Positions 1 through 8,429 of a stretch of 64,000 nt of DNA are shown here, piece by piece (positions within the stretch are counted from its first letter, which is position 1; the number at the start of each line of letters is the position of its first letter). Location: assembly GCF_024171925.1 (NCBI RefSeq), contig NZ_JAMTCO010000007.1:62001-126000 (forward strand). The letters are read 5' to 3'. The stretch is from Actinokineospora diospyrosa (GTDB taxonomy: Bacteria > Actinomycetota > Actinomycetes > Mycobacteriales > Pseudonocardiaceae). The position numbers and the translations under genes are program-made. The notes under the pieces were generated by a model. That model was not told where the DNA came from. It ran no database searches and worked only from the letters and a program-made list of their open reading frames with translations.

Positions 1-149
1 TGCCCGGAGTGGATGTCGAGCATCCCGCCCTGATCACGCTCACCGCGCCACGACTCCCGTTCGTACACGACCGCGTGGATGCCGTTCAGGTGCAGTACCC
101 GGGCGAGGGCGAGGCCACCTAAGCCCGCTCCGACGATGGCGATGGTCAT
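1..149 (-). CDS. FAD-dependent monooxygenase, N-terminal part (runs off window)
   Basis: The 49 residues in the window begin MTIAIVGAGLGGLALARVL, a Rossmann beta-alpha-beta FAD-binding motif (GxGxxG, residues 7-12), and continue to an acidic residue (YER, about residue 32) and a QGGMLDIHSG segment. That segment is typical of TetX-like aromatic-ring or antibiotic hydroxylases. The start is the ATG at 149-147. It is divergent from the TetR gene at 215, with a perfect inverted repeat between them, so the TetR protein probably controls it. The substrate cannot be inferred, and the rest of the gene lies outside the window. Confidence 0.75.
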   Translation of the reverse strand, partial: MTIAIVGAGLGGLALARVLHLNGIHAVVYERESWRGERDQGGMLDIHSG

Positions 150-165
150 GACCACCTCAATTCGC

Positions 166-181
166 TGTATCAGTCGATACA
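166..181. promoter_or_regulatory. TetR operator candidate (inverted repeat)
   Basis: TGTATC-agtc-GATACA is a perfect 6-bp inverted repeat with a 4-bp spacer. It lies between the divergent monooxygenase and TetR genes, and a partial further half-site (GTATCAC) follows at 184-190. Position and symmetry fit an autoregulatory TetR operator. Binding is inferred. Confidence 0.6.
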
Positions 182-201
182 CCGTATCACCCGTGGCGCT
201 G

Positions 202-207
202 TATTGT
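202..207 (+). promoter_or_regulatory. -10 element of leaderless TetR gene
   Basis: TATTGT lies 7 nt before the ATG at 215, so the transcript would start at or next to the start codon. No ribosome-binding site is present. Confidence 0.5.
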
Positions 208-214
208 CCCCGGC

Positions 215-895
215 ATGTTGGTGTGGGAGCGGCCGGAGCCGCCGGATCGACCGGTGCCCGCCCCGTTGAGCCGGGAGCGGATCGTCCACGCGGCGATCCG
301 ACTGGCCGACGCGGACGGCCTGGACGCGGTGTCGCTGCGCAAGGTCGCCGCGGCTCTGGACGTCGGACCGATGCGGCTGTACGGCTACATCGCCACCAAG
401 GAGGAACTGCTCGACCTGATGGTCGACGCGGTCTACGCGGAGATCCGCCCCACCGGCGACGGCTGGCGGGAGGTGCTGCGCTCCCTCGCCGAGGCCACCC
501 GCAAAGCCGCCCACCAGCACGAATGGCTGGCCGACCTGCTCGGCGGGCGCCCCCAACTCGGACCGAACACGCTGGCCAGCGGCGAGTCCGTCGCGGCGGG
601 CATGGGCGGCGTCGACCTGGGCACCGCCGTACCCGCGATCGCCGCGGTCAACGCGTACGTGATCGGCGCCGTCCGCCGCGAGATCACCGAGCGGCGCGCC
701 GAGCGGGCGTCCGGGATGAACCGGGAGCAGTGGCAGAACGCCTTCGGGCCCTACCTGCTGCGGATCTTCGCCACCGGCCAGTTCCCCGCACTGTCCACCC
801 TCGTGCACGACGGTCCTCACCTGGACGCCGACGACACCTTCCGAGCGGGCCTGGACTTCCTCCTCGACGGCATCGGCGCCCGCATCTCGCGCTGA
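215..895 (+). CDS. TetR/AcrR family transcriptional regulator
   Basis: The protein has 226 residues. An N-terminal helix-turn-helix (about residues 15-65: SRERIVHAAIRLADADGLD, then AALDVGPMRLYGYIATKEEL) is followed by a larger helical C-terminal domain of the tetracycline-repressor type. It probably represses the divergent FAD monooxygenase and itself through the inverted repeat at 166-181, relieved by a small aromatic or drug ligand. That is the usual logic for a TetX-like/TetR pair, but the ligand is unknown. The ATG at 215 appears to be leaderless. Confidence 0.85.
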   Translation: MLVWERPEPPDRPVPAPLSRERIVHAAIRLADADGLDAVSLRKVAAALDVGPMRLYGYIATKEELLDLMVDAVYAEIRPTGDGWREVLRSLAEATRKAAHQHEWLADLLGGRPQLGPNTLASGESVAAGMGGVDLGTAVPAIAAVNAYVIGAVRREITERRAERASGMNREQWQNAFGPYLLRIFATGQFPALSTLVHDGPHLDADDTFRAGLDFLLDGIGARISR

Positions 896-1040
896 ACCCG
901 CAGCTACTCCCTATCGCCGAGCCGCGTCCCGGTCGGGTGAATGTGGCGGGCGCGACCGCAGCGAACACCTCGGGAATACCCCGGGCCCGTCGAACGTCGT
1001 GGTAGATTGTTCAAGTTTCAACTACTACGGGCGGTGGGCT

Positions 1041-1808
1041 ATGACGCAACCGGTGCTCTACCTCAGCCACGGGGCTCCGCCGCTGGCCGACGACGGGCTG
1101 TGGACCGGGCAGCTCGCCGCGTGGTCGGCCGAGCTGGCCAAGCCGACGGCGATCCTCATCGTGTCGGCGCACTGGGAGGCGGCCCCGCTGACCATCGGGG
1201 CGACCGAGACCGTGCCGCTGACCTACGACTTCTGGGGTTTCCCCGAGCGGTACTACCAGGTCGAGTACGCCGCGCCCGGCGCGCCGGAGCTCGCCGCGAA
1301 GATCCGCAAGCTGATGCCGACCCCGGTGGCGCAGGACCCGGGCCGCGGCCTCGACCACGGCGCCTACGTCCCGCTGGTCGAGATGTTCCCCGACGCCGAT
1401 GTGCCGGTGCTGCAGATCTCCATGCCGACGCTGGACCCCGCGGCGCTGGTCGCGATCGGCAGGCGGCTCGCACCGTTGCGCGACGAGGGCGTGCTGATCA
1501 TCGGCAGCGGGTTCTTCACGCACAACCTGACCGGCCTCAACATGAGCCGCGACCCCGCGCACACGCCGCCCGCCTGGTCGAGCGAGTTCGACGACTGGGG
1601 CGACCGGGCCGTTGCCGGACACGACATCGACGCGCTGGTCGACTTCGAGCGCAAGGCGCCAGCCGCGCGGTTGGCGCACCCGCGGACCGAGCACTTCGCG
1701 CCGCTGTTCGTCGCCCTCGGCGCCACTGTGGACAGTCCGGGCGAGCGGCGGGCCGTGATCGACGGCTTCTGGTACGGCCTGTCGAAGCGGTCTTGGCAGT
1801 TCAGCTGA
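1041..1808 (+). CDS. 4,5-DOPA dioxygenase extradiol-like (class III ring-cleaving) protein
   Basis: The 255-residue protein begins MTQPVLYLSHGAPPLADDG. LSHGAPP near the N-terminus supplies the first metal-ligand His of the LigB/YgiD fold. Later motifs include SAHWEAAPLTIGA, the RGLDHGAYVPL segment (metal and catalytic His) and GSGFFTHNL. These match the DODA/YgiD family, which opens catechol rings with a single non-haem metal. The start at 1041 is chosen over the upstream GTG at 999 because homologues begin at this motif. A TAGATT -10 candidate at 1003-1008 and a direct TTCAA-gt-TTCAA repeat precede it. The gene stands alone. The physiological catechol is unknown. Confidence 0.85.
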   Translation: MTQPVLYLSHGAPPLADDGLWTGQLAAWSAELAKPTAILIVSAHWEAAPLTIGATETVPLTYDFWGFPERYYQVEYAAPGAPELAAKIRKLMPTPVAQDPGRGLDHGAYVPLVEMFPDADVPVLQISMPTLDPAALVAIGRRLAPLRDEGVLIIGSGFFTHNLTGLNMSRDPAHTPPAWSSEFDDWGDRAVAGHDIDALVDFERKAPAARLAHPRTEHFAPLFVALGATVDSPGERRAVIDGFWYGLSKRSWQFS

Positions 1809-1836
1809 GCAAGTAACCAAAGCAGGTCGAACAAAC

Positions 1837-1873
1837 GAACGGGCCCGGGGAGGCGTGCTCCCCGGGCCCGTTC
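1837..1873. terminator. Bidirectional terminator hairpin
   Basis: A perfect 15-bp stem (1837-1851 with 1859-1873) and a 7-nt loop lie exactly between two convergent genes. It therefore probably ends both transcripts. U-tracts are poor, as usual at high GC. Confidence 0.85.
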
Positions 1874-1885
1874 TCCGTGCGGCTA

Positions 1886-4870
1886 TCAGTCGAAGAGGTT
1901 CGCCAGACGCGACTGGGTGTCGGTCAGCGAGGACACACCCGGCAGGGCCGAGGTGGCGTCGATGCCCGACAGCGCCGGGGTCTGCACCGGGAGCTGGTGC
2001 AGCGACGGCGCCTGGAACAGGTTGCCGGAGAAGGCACCGGTCAGGTTGTCGGTCGGCAGCGTGCTCAGGCCGGGGACGTCCGCGCGCGAACGGCCGGTCG
2101 GGATCCCGTGCACCGGCAGGGTGCTGGTCAGGCCACCGGTGCTGGGCAGGCCACCGCCGCCGAGCAGACCGCCGGTGAGGTTGCCGGTCGGCAGGCCGCC
2201 ACCGGTGAGGTTGCTGGTCGGCAGGCCACCGGTCAGGTTGCTGGTGGGCAGGCCACCGCCGCCGAGCAGGCCGTCGAGCGGGGTGCTCGAGTACGAGCGC
2301 TGCATGGGCAGGCCGCCGAACACGCCGTTGAAGGGGAGCTCGGTGACGCCGAGGCCGCCGACGGTGGGCAGGCGGAGCGGGGTCTCGTCGTCGGCACCGT
2401 GCTCGCCGACGGTCGTGGTGTTGACCTGCGAGGCGGAGGTGATCGCGTCCGCGGCCACCTCGACCGGCACGTCGTACACCGGGGCGTTGCCGCGGATCGG
2501 GCCGGTCAGGTGGATGCCGTTGAGGCTGCCGCCGTGGCCGCTGGTCTCCGAGGTGCCACCGATCTGGCCGGAGGTGTTGTTGTCGGAGATGCCGAACGCG
2601 TCGCTGCCGACCGCGGACACGGCGTCGCCGTGCGGCTGCACGAAGGCACCGGCCGGGACGTCGGCCAGGGTGCCGGAGAGGAACCCGTGGTCGCCGTTGG
2701 TGGTCAGGTCGCCACCGGAGTTGGTGGAGCTGACCGAGGACGAGTTGGCCTTGTTGTCGCCGCCGACACCCGCGACCGCGGCACCGAAGGCCTGCACGAG
2801 CGGGCCTGCCTGGGCACCGATGAGGTTGCCGGACAGGTTGCCGTCGCGGCCGTTGGTGGTGGCCGACGACCCCGCGGTGGTGGTGACGTCGTTGGTGGCA
2901 CCGGCCTCGTTGTCACCGGCGATGGCGACCGAGTCGCCGAACGCCTGGGTGGCACCGGCGATCGGGGCGGTGACGATGTTGCCGGACAGGTTGCCGTCCG
3001 AGCCGTCGGTGGTGGCGACGTCACCGGTGGAGGAGTTGGTGACGTTGCTGGCGGTCGCCTTGCCGTTGCCCAGCGCCGAGACGCCCGCGCCGAAGGCCTG
3101 CAGCGGGTTGCTGATCGGGCTCTGCACGATGTTGCCGGAGCCCGTGCCGCCGATGCCGGTCGACTTCGAGGGGCCGCCCGCGCTGATCTGGTTCTCCAGC
3201 GCGGTGTCGGAGGTGGTGTTGGCCACCGCGCCCGCGCTGTTGCCGAACACCTGGATCGGCAGCGACGCCGGGGCGTTGAGCAGGTTGGCCGCGAGCACCG
3301 CGTCGTCGTCGGCGGTGTTGGCGTCGCCGCCCGCGCTGGAGAACTTGGTCTCCGTGGCGTAGATGTCCTGGTCGCCCAGCACGCCGACGCCGTTGCTGAT
3401 GAGCTCGGCGGGGGCGGTCACCGGGATCTGGCCCGAGTTGCCGCCACCGACGGAGTCGTCACCGGCGGTACCGGCGTCGCCGCCCGCGCTGGTGGTGGTG
3501 ATGTTCTCGCAGGCGATGTCCGAGTCGCCGACCACGACGCCGCCGTTGGCGCACGAGTCGATCGGGGCCGAGACCGGGCCGTTGATCAGCGAACCGCCGA
3601 GGACGCTGTCGTTGCCGCGGGTGATCGCGGTGCCGCCCGAGCTGGTGTCGATGACGTTGTTCTGGTCGGTCGACGCGTCGCCGATGACGCCACCGGCGTT
3701 GCCGATCACGCTGGTCGCCGCGGACACCGGGACGACGCCGATGGCGCCACCGAGCACCGAGTCGGTGCCGTCGGATCGGTTGCCGCCGCCCGCGCTGGCG
3801 ACCAGGTCGGAGCTGCAGACCGCGTCGGACTGGCCGACCGCGACCGCGGAGGTGCAGTCGGAGGTCACCGGCGAGGCGATCCCCGGCTGCAGGATGTTGC
3901 CGCCGCCGGTGGAGTCCTGGCCGTTGGTGTGCACGTAGACCGGGTTGCCCGCGAAGTCGGGGCTCTCCTGGCCAGCCTGCGCGGTGGTGGAGTTGATCGA
4001 GTCGGCGTTGGCCTGCCCGATCACGCCGAGCGCGGTGCCGGTGCCGCGGACCGGGGCGGCCAGCGGGACGAGCGCCCCGTTGCCGCCGAGGGTGCTGTCC
4101 TCGCCGTTGGTGTAGACGACGCCGCCGACGAGGCTGTCGGAGCTGGTGGTCGACTCGGCGTCGGCGTTGCCGCCAGCGGCGATCGCGTTGCCGTTGAGCT
4201 GGACCGGGGTGGTGGCCTGGCTGCCGACGACGTTGCCGGAGATGGCACCGTCCTCGCCGCTGGTGGTGATGTCGCCGTCCACGGTGGAGCTCTGGGTGGC
4301 GGTGTTCTGCGTCTCGGCGTCGCCCGCGACGCTGATCGCGTTGCCGGTCACCTGGACCGGGGCGGCGTAGTCGAGGTTGACGACGTTGCCCGCGATCGCG
4401 CGGTCCTCGCCGTCGGTGCTGACCTCGCGGGAGATCGAGGACTCCTGGGTGGAGTCGTTGGTCACCGACGAGTCGCCGCCGAGGGCGATCGCGTTGCCGG
4501 AGACGTCGACCGGGACGGTCACCCCGCTGACGACCTTGTTGCCGCGCAGCGGCGAGTTCGCGTCGGTGGCCAGCCGGTTGGTGGCCGACTCGGCGAGGGG
4601 GGTGACCAGCTGGCCACCGGGCACCGCGGCGAGCAGCTCGCGCGGGCTGGTGGAGATGGAGCGGTTGATCCCCGGCAGGTGCTTGTCACCCAGCACGGTG
4701 CCAACCGAGTTGTTCTGCACCTTGGCGTCGACAACGATCTTCGCGTCCAGCGCCGATGCGGGCTGGTCGGGGTTGACGTTGTCGTCGGCGGAGGCGATGC
4801 CGGTACCCAGCATCAGCAAGCCGCCGGTGACCAGCGCGGTCTGGAAACCGCGCTTAGCCCAGGTCTGCAT
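1886..4870 (-). CDS. Exported chaplin-like multi-repeat surface protein
   Basis: The protein has 994 residues. It has a signal peptide (MQTWAKRGFQTALVTGGLLM, cleavage probably after ASA near residue 27). Residues about 100-800 are about fourteen imperfect repeats of roughly 50 residues. Each follows the pattern L(S/G)GN-x5-P-x4-P-x5-GNAxxxxGD, then a Ser/Thr/Asn stretch, then a TNGEDG-type turn. The GN...P...GN...G spacing resembles the chaplin (DUF320) domain of aerial-hypha coat proteins. Two repeats carry a cysteine pair separated by 12 residues. The C-terminus has short GGLPTSNLT repeats. The start at 4870 is preceded by AAGGAG; an upstream in-frame start at 4903 would spoil the signal peptide. 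There is no sortase motif. Chaplin relationship and surface role are inferred from the pattern. Confidence 0.7.
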   Translation of the reverse strand: MQTWAKRGFQTALVTGGLLMLGTGIASADDNVNPDQPASALDAKIVVDAKVQNNSVGTVLGDKHLPGINRSISTSPRELLAAVPGGQLVTPLAESATNRLATDANSPLRGNKVVSGVTVPVDVSGNAIALGGDSSVTNDSTQESSISREVSTDGEDRAIAGNVVNLDYAAPVQVTGNAISVAGDAETQNTATQSSTVDGDITTSGEDGAISGNVVGSQATTPVQLNGNAIAAGGNADAESTTSSDSLVGGVVYTNGEDSTLGGNGALVPLAAPVRGTGTALGVIGQANADSINSTTAQAGQESPDFAGNPVYVHTNGQDSTGGGNILQPGIASPVTSDCTSAVAVGQSDAVCSSDLVASAGGGNRSDGTDSVLGGAIGVVPVSAATSVIGNAGGVIGDASTDQNNVIDTSSGGTAITRGNDSVLGGSLINGPVSAPIDSCANGGVVVGDSDIACENITTTSAGGDAGTAGDDSVGGGNSGQIPVTAPAELISNGVGVLGDQDIYATETKFSSAGGDANTADDDAVLAANLLNAPASLPIQVFGNSAGAVANTTSDTALENQISAGGPSKSTGIGGTGSGNIVQSPISNPLQAFGAGVSALGNGKATASNVTNSSTGDVATTDGSDGNLSGNIVTAPIAGATQAFGDSVAIAGDNEAGATNDVTTTAGSSATTNGRDGNLSGNLIGAQAGPLVQAFGAAVAGVGGDNKANSSSVSSTNSGGDLTTNGDHGFLSGTLADVPAGAFVQPHGDAVSAVGSDAFGISDNNTSGQIGGTSETSGHGGSLNGIHLTGPIRGNAPVYDVPVEVAADAITSASQVNTTTVGEHGADDETPLRLPTVGGLGVTELPFNGVFGGLPMQRSYSSTPLDGLLGGGGLPTSNLTGGLPTSNLTGGGLPTGNLTGGLLGGGGLPSTGGLTSTLPVHGIPTGRSRADVPGLSTLPTDNLTGAFSGNLFQAPSLHQLPVQTPALSGIDATSALPGVSSLTDTQSRLANLFD

Positions 4871-5029
4871 CAGGTGTTTCTCCTTCATCTGGTGAACAGG
4901 CACGGGTGACCACGACGACGGGCGCGTCGGAGGCGGCGGTCACCCGCGGTTTTCATGGGGGGTGCGGGCATCGGGGGCCCGCGGTGGCTGGCGCGGCCTG
5001 GAGCACGGCGGACGTGGGCGCGTGTCCGT

Positions 5030-5047
5030 GGGGAGCCGTGGCTCCCC
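5030..5047. terminator. Terminator-like hairpin
   Basis: GGGGAGC-cgtg-GCTCCCC (7-bp stem) lies 15 nt past the stop of the minus-strand gene ending at 5062. Confidence 0.5.
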
Positions 5048-5061
5048 GGCCGCGCCGTGGA

Positions 5062-5919
5062 TCAGTCGGGCGTGACGCCAGGCTGCGCGTCGACGGCGGC
5101 GATGGCCGCGACCGGCGTGCTGCGCGGTGCGCGTGCCGAGGTGGGGTCGGAGTCGGCCGGGATGACGACCACAAGGCCGTGCCCGAGCGCGTCCGCCGCG
5201 CCTGCCCCGGAGTGCCCCGGGCTGACCGGAGCGGGCATGCTCAGCGGCGCCAGCGGGCTGGGGCCGGTGGGCAGGGCGGGGGCGTGCTGGTTGACCCGCT
5301 CGTCGGCGGACTCGGGGGAGCCGCGCTGGGACAGGCCGTTGCCGGTGGCGCGCTCCTGGGCGCCCAGCACGGGCCGGGCGTCGAGCGCGGTCGGCAGGAG
5401 TGCCTCGGCGGTCGCGGCCGGGGTGGCCTGTTCGACGACGGGGGAACCGAGGACCGGGAACTGCCCGGTCTGCTCGGGTGCGGGGGTCACCTCGGCTGGG
5501 CGGGTCGCCGTGCCGCGCAGCGGCAGGTCGACCCGGGCGGTGCCGAGGTGGCTGGGCAGCTGCTTGGCGAGGTCGCGGCCGAACTGGTCGACCGCCTGGG
5601 TCGCCCCGTGGCTGACCTCGGTCACCCGGCTGGCGTCGACCGGCTCACCGATGAGCGTGCCGACCTGGTCGGTGAGCCCGAGCAGGCCGGACTTGGCCTC
5701 GGCGGTGGCAGGCGCGTCGAGCGCGGGCACGGCGTCGACCACTGACCGCAGGTCGTGCTGCAGGTCGGTCGCGACGTCGGCCCCGGCGGTGGCGGTGCAG
5801 ATGGCCCACGCCGCCGCGGTCGAGGCGAGGGTGCCGCCCAGGACGAACAGGGTGCGCGAGACGGCGCGTCGCAACGCGGTCGCCTCTCCCACCTGTCGGT
5901 CCTCGCGGTAACCACTCAT
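5062..5919 (-). CDS. Secreted or membrane-anchored protein of unknown function
   Basis: The 285-residue protein starts MSGYREDRQVGEATALRRAV. A hydrophobic segment at about residues 22-45 (TLFVLGGTLASTAAAWAICT) is a signal peptide or single N-terminal anchor. The next 80 residues are predicted helical (DVATDLQHDLRSVVDAVP). The last 150 are Ala/Pro-rich and low in complexity. No known domain was recognised. The ATG at 5919 was chosen because it follows an AGGAA box and places the hydrophobic segment near the N-terminus. It lies upstream of, and on the same strand as, the chaplin-like gene, about 190 nt apart, so a shared role at the cell surface is possible but unproven. Confidence 0.6.
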   Translation of the reverse strand: MSGYREDRQVGEATALRRAVSRTLFVLGGTLASTAAAWAICTATAGADVATDLQHDLRSVVDAVPALDAPATAEAKSGLLGLTDQVGTLIGEPVDASRVTEVSHGATQAVDQFGRDLAKQLPSHLGTARVDLPLRGTATRPAEVTPAPEQTGQFPVLGSPVVEQATPAATAEALLPTALDARPVLGAQERATGNGLSQRGSPESADERVNQHAPALPTGPSPLAPLSMPAPVSPGHSGAGAADALGHGLVVVIPADSDPTSARAPRSTPVAAIAAVDAQPGVTPD

Positions 5920-6124
5920 GCCTGTTCCTGGCTCGCCTTCAGATCCGGGGGGCACGGCGGGGGCGCCGTGCACCGGAACACTGGCATCCGCACGCATCGT
6001 TATGCACGCGTGACTCTGGATGCCCACCGGATCGTGTGACGAACACAGAGTGTTTCCACAGATCACGCTCAGCGACTACGCCTGGTGATCGCGGAAAACC
6101 GCCGCGAGCTGTCCACAGCTGTGG

Positions 6125-8374
6125 TCACCCGCGCTTGAGCACCCGGGTCGCGCCCGCGGCCGCCGTGGTGGCCAGGATCCAGCCCACGGCGATCAACACC
6201 CCGGAGATCCACTGGGACGCCCCGACCATCCGCCACTTGTTGTCCTGGCCCAGGTCGATGATCGGCAGCAGCAGGTCGGTGGCCAGCAGCGGCGGGTTCC
6301 ACACCGGGTTGACGTCGTTGTCGAGCTTGTCCATGACGTGCCCGCTGAACCACAGCGTCCCCAGCAACCAGAACAGCGCGAGCCACACCATGGCGAGCCA
6401 CGGCCGGTAGCCGAAACCGACGGTGTAGTCCTGCAGCCGACCCCAGAGCCTGCCTGCCAGGTGGAGTTCGGCGTAGCGGCGGCGCTGCCGTTCGAGGTGG
6501 ACCTGTTGGGCGAGTTCTTCCTCGCCGCCATCGGAGTAGACGGCGGCCAGTCGTTCGTAGGGACCGGGTGCGAAGTCGGGCTGAACCTTGCGCAGCCACT
6601 GCAAGCGGGTCTTCACCGGAACGTCCGGTACGGCGCTAAGCGCTGTGAAGGAGAAGTCCTCAAGCTCGACGCCGCCCTTGGCCGCCCACAAGCCAGGGCC
6701 ATCGATGACAGACACAGCCGATGCTCGCGTTAGGACTACCGCGCCTTGCGGGGGACGCCGCTCGGGGAAGACGAGCACGAGTTCTTGCGCGGTCAGTCCG
6801 TACGCCGACAGAGCCTTGTCGACCAAGACGTGGTGCGGCCGGGTACGCCCGCCGAGGCGCGCACCGGCGAAGGTGACCATCTTGCCCACCTCGACCAGCC
6901 GCACCCGGACTCCGCCGATGGCACGGAAGCCGTGGCTACAGAGGAGGTCCTTGCCGACGGTGGCGACGCGAGCATCGAGCGAGGGCTTAAGCGAGCCATC
7001 CGGACGCAAGCGCGGCTTGATGAGCTGAGCTCCTGAGCAGTCCAGGCTGGAGCCGATGTGCGCGTTCTGCAGTCGGATAGAGCCGGAGGCGCGGACCTTC
7101 CGCAAGAACAAGGTGCCGCCGACGCGGAGCCGGTCCGCGAAGAGGACGTCGATGGCCGGTCCGCGCAACCGAGCGCGGGACAGGCTTGCGCTGCCGTGCA
7201 CGTGCGCGTCGACCAACCGGACCTGTCCGTACGCCAAGAGCGCTGTCCCCAGGTTGCCGTCGGAGTCGACCTTGCCGCCGATCGCCCCGCGAGCCTCGAC
7301 ATCCCCGCGCACCTCAATACCGTCGGCCACCAGCGCGACGGGCACCTTGGTGACGTCACGCCGCTCCTCGAACGCCCTCGCCAGCTCGGCGATGGCGGCC
7401 CGGTGGCCGATGGTCGCCCCGGAGAGCAGCAGGTGGCCACCGACCTGGGCGCCGCGCAGACCGACCGTGCCGCGCGCGGTGAACCCGGCGTCGAGCTTGA
7501 CGTCCCCGTCGACGCGCAGCCGGTCGGCGTCGAGGACGTAGCGGTCGTCGACCGTGCCCCTCGGCAGCACGAGGACCTGGCCGTCGCCGTCGCGCGCGTC
7601 GTGCAACTGCGCGCCGGAGAACACGGCGTCGCCGCCGATCCGCGCCCCGGACAGGATCACCGTGCCCGCCGCGTCGAACTGCCCGCCGCCCGCGTCGCAC
7701 GAGAAGTTGCCCGCCACGACCAGACCCGTGGCCTCCAGCGCGGTGCCGGAGGGGTGGGACAGCGTTGCCCCGGTCAGGTGAACACTGCCGCCGATGTTCG
7801 CCCCGCGCAGCCGCAGCTCGCCGAACACCTGGACCGCGATGGCCTGGATGGACCCGGCGATGCGCAGCCGGGCGCCCAACAACGCGGCCGCGCCCGGATT
7901 TCGCAACACGGCCCCGGCCAACCGCAACGTTCCTTCGACGGTGGCGTCGGTGAGGTCGAGCACGCCGGTGCAGGTGAAACCGGACTCCAGCAGCAGATCG
8001 CTGCCGACCCGCAGGTTGCGCGCGTACAGGCCGGGCACCCGGCAGCCGCGCAGGCTCAGCGCGATCAGCCGCGCCATCCGCAGCACCGGCGCGTGCTCGA
8101 AGTCGCACCGCTGCAACGTGATGACCGAGCCGACCTCGCGGCCCTCGACGTCGAACCGGCCGGTGACCACGGCGTTGTCCAGCCGCAGCGCGGGCATCGC
8201 GCCCACGCCGAGCGGGTAGGCGCCGACCAGCAGCGCGCTGAGCACCTCGCCGCGCACTTCCCGGTCGGGGTGGCCCGCCAGGTCCAGCCGGGTGCCGGTG
8301 CCGAACGAGTCCCGGACCGCCTGCTCGGTCTTGGTCAGCTCGTCGAGCGGCACGTAGGCGGTCACGGCCACCAT
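6125..8374 (-). CDS. Beta-helix-like membrane protein with two C-terminal TM segments
   Basis: The 749-residue protein has a short helical N-terminal domain (VPLDELTKTEQAVRDSF). It then has about 500 residues of quasi-regular short beta repeats (for example VRLVDAHVHGSASLSRARLR and GGHLLLSGATIG) that look like a right-handed beta-solenoid, as in pentapeptide-repeat or bactofilin-like proteins. A Gln/Arg-rich linker (ELAQQVHLERQRRRYAELH) precedes two hydrophobic segments at about residues 650-740. Streptomyces relatives are, to my recollection, often labelled membrane-associated oxidoreductase, but no oxidoreductase motif is visible. The start is the ATG at 8374; it is divergent from the AI-2E permease. 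A decayed paralogue lies at 26853-27945. Function is unknown. Confidence 0.65.
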   Translation of the reverse strand: MVAVTAYVPLDELTKTEQAVRDSFGTGTRLDLAGHPDREVRGEVLSALLVGAYPLGVGAMPALRLDNAVVTGRFDVEGREVGSVITLQRCDFEHAPVLRMARLIALSLRGCRVPGLYARNLRVGSDLLLESGFTCTGVLDLTDATVEGTLRLAGAVLRNPGAAALLGARLRIAGSIQAIAVQVFGELRLRGANIGGSVHLTGATLSHPSGTALEATGLVVAGNFSCDAGGGQFDAAGTVILSGARIGGDAVFSGAQLHDARDGDGQVLVLPRGTVDDRYVLDADRLRVDGDVKLDAGFTARGTVGLRGAQVGGHLLLSGATIGHRAAIAELARAFEERRDVTKVPVALVADGIEVRGDVEARGAIGGKVDSDGNLGTALLAYGQVRLVDAHVHGSASLSRARLRGPAIDVLFADRLRVGGTLFLRKVRASGSIRLQNAHIGSSLDCSGAQLIKPRLRPDGSLKPSLDARVATVGKDLLCSHGFRAIGGVRVRLVEVGKMVTFAGARLGGRTRPHHVLVDKALSAYGLTAQELVLVFPERRPPQGAVVLTRASAVSVIDGPGLWAAKGGVELEDFSFTALSAVPDVPVKTRLQWLRKVQPDFAPGPYERLAAVYSDGGEEELAQQVHLERQRRRYAELHLAGRLWGRLQDYTVGFGYRPWLAMVWLALFWLLGTLWFSGHVMDKLDNDVNPVWNPPLLATDLLLPIIDLGQDNKWRMVGASQWISGVLIAVGWILATTAAAGATRVLKRG

Positions 8375-8415
8375 CACATCAGACAACTTCTTCCCCGAGG
8401 ACCGGTTCGACCGAT

Positions 8416-8421
8416 TACCGT
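8416..8421 (+). promoter_or_regulatory. -10 element of AI-2E permease gene
   Basis: TACCGT is followed by 8 nt and the ATG at 8430. This suggests a leaderless or near-leaderless transcript. Confidence 0.4.
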
Positions 8422-8429
8422 GATCGGCG

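Noticed and set aside
2150-2290. Short tandem repeats that could look like a CRISPR or VNTR
   Set aside because: They are in-frame codons of the GGLPTSNLT repeats of the surface protein. Spacing is irregular and there are no cas genes.
1877-4909. A 1010-codon open frame on the plus strand opposite the repeat protein
   Set aside because: The minus strand has a signal peptide, clear periodic repeats and a ribosome-binding site. The plus frame is Arg/Gly/Val-rich without any domain, as expected for an antisense frame in GC-rich repeats.
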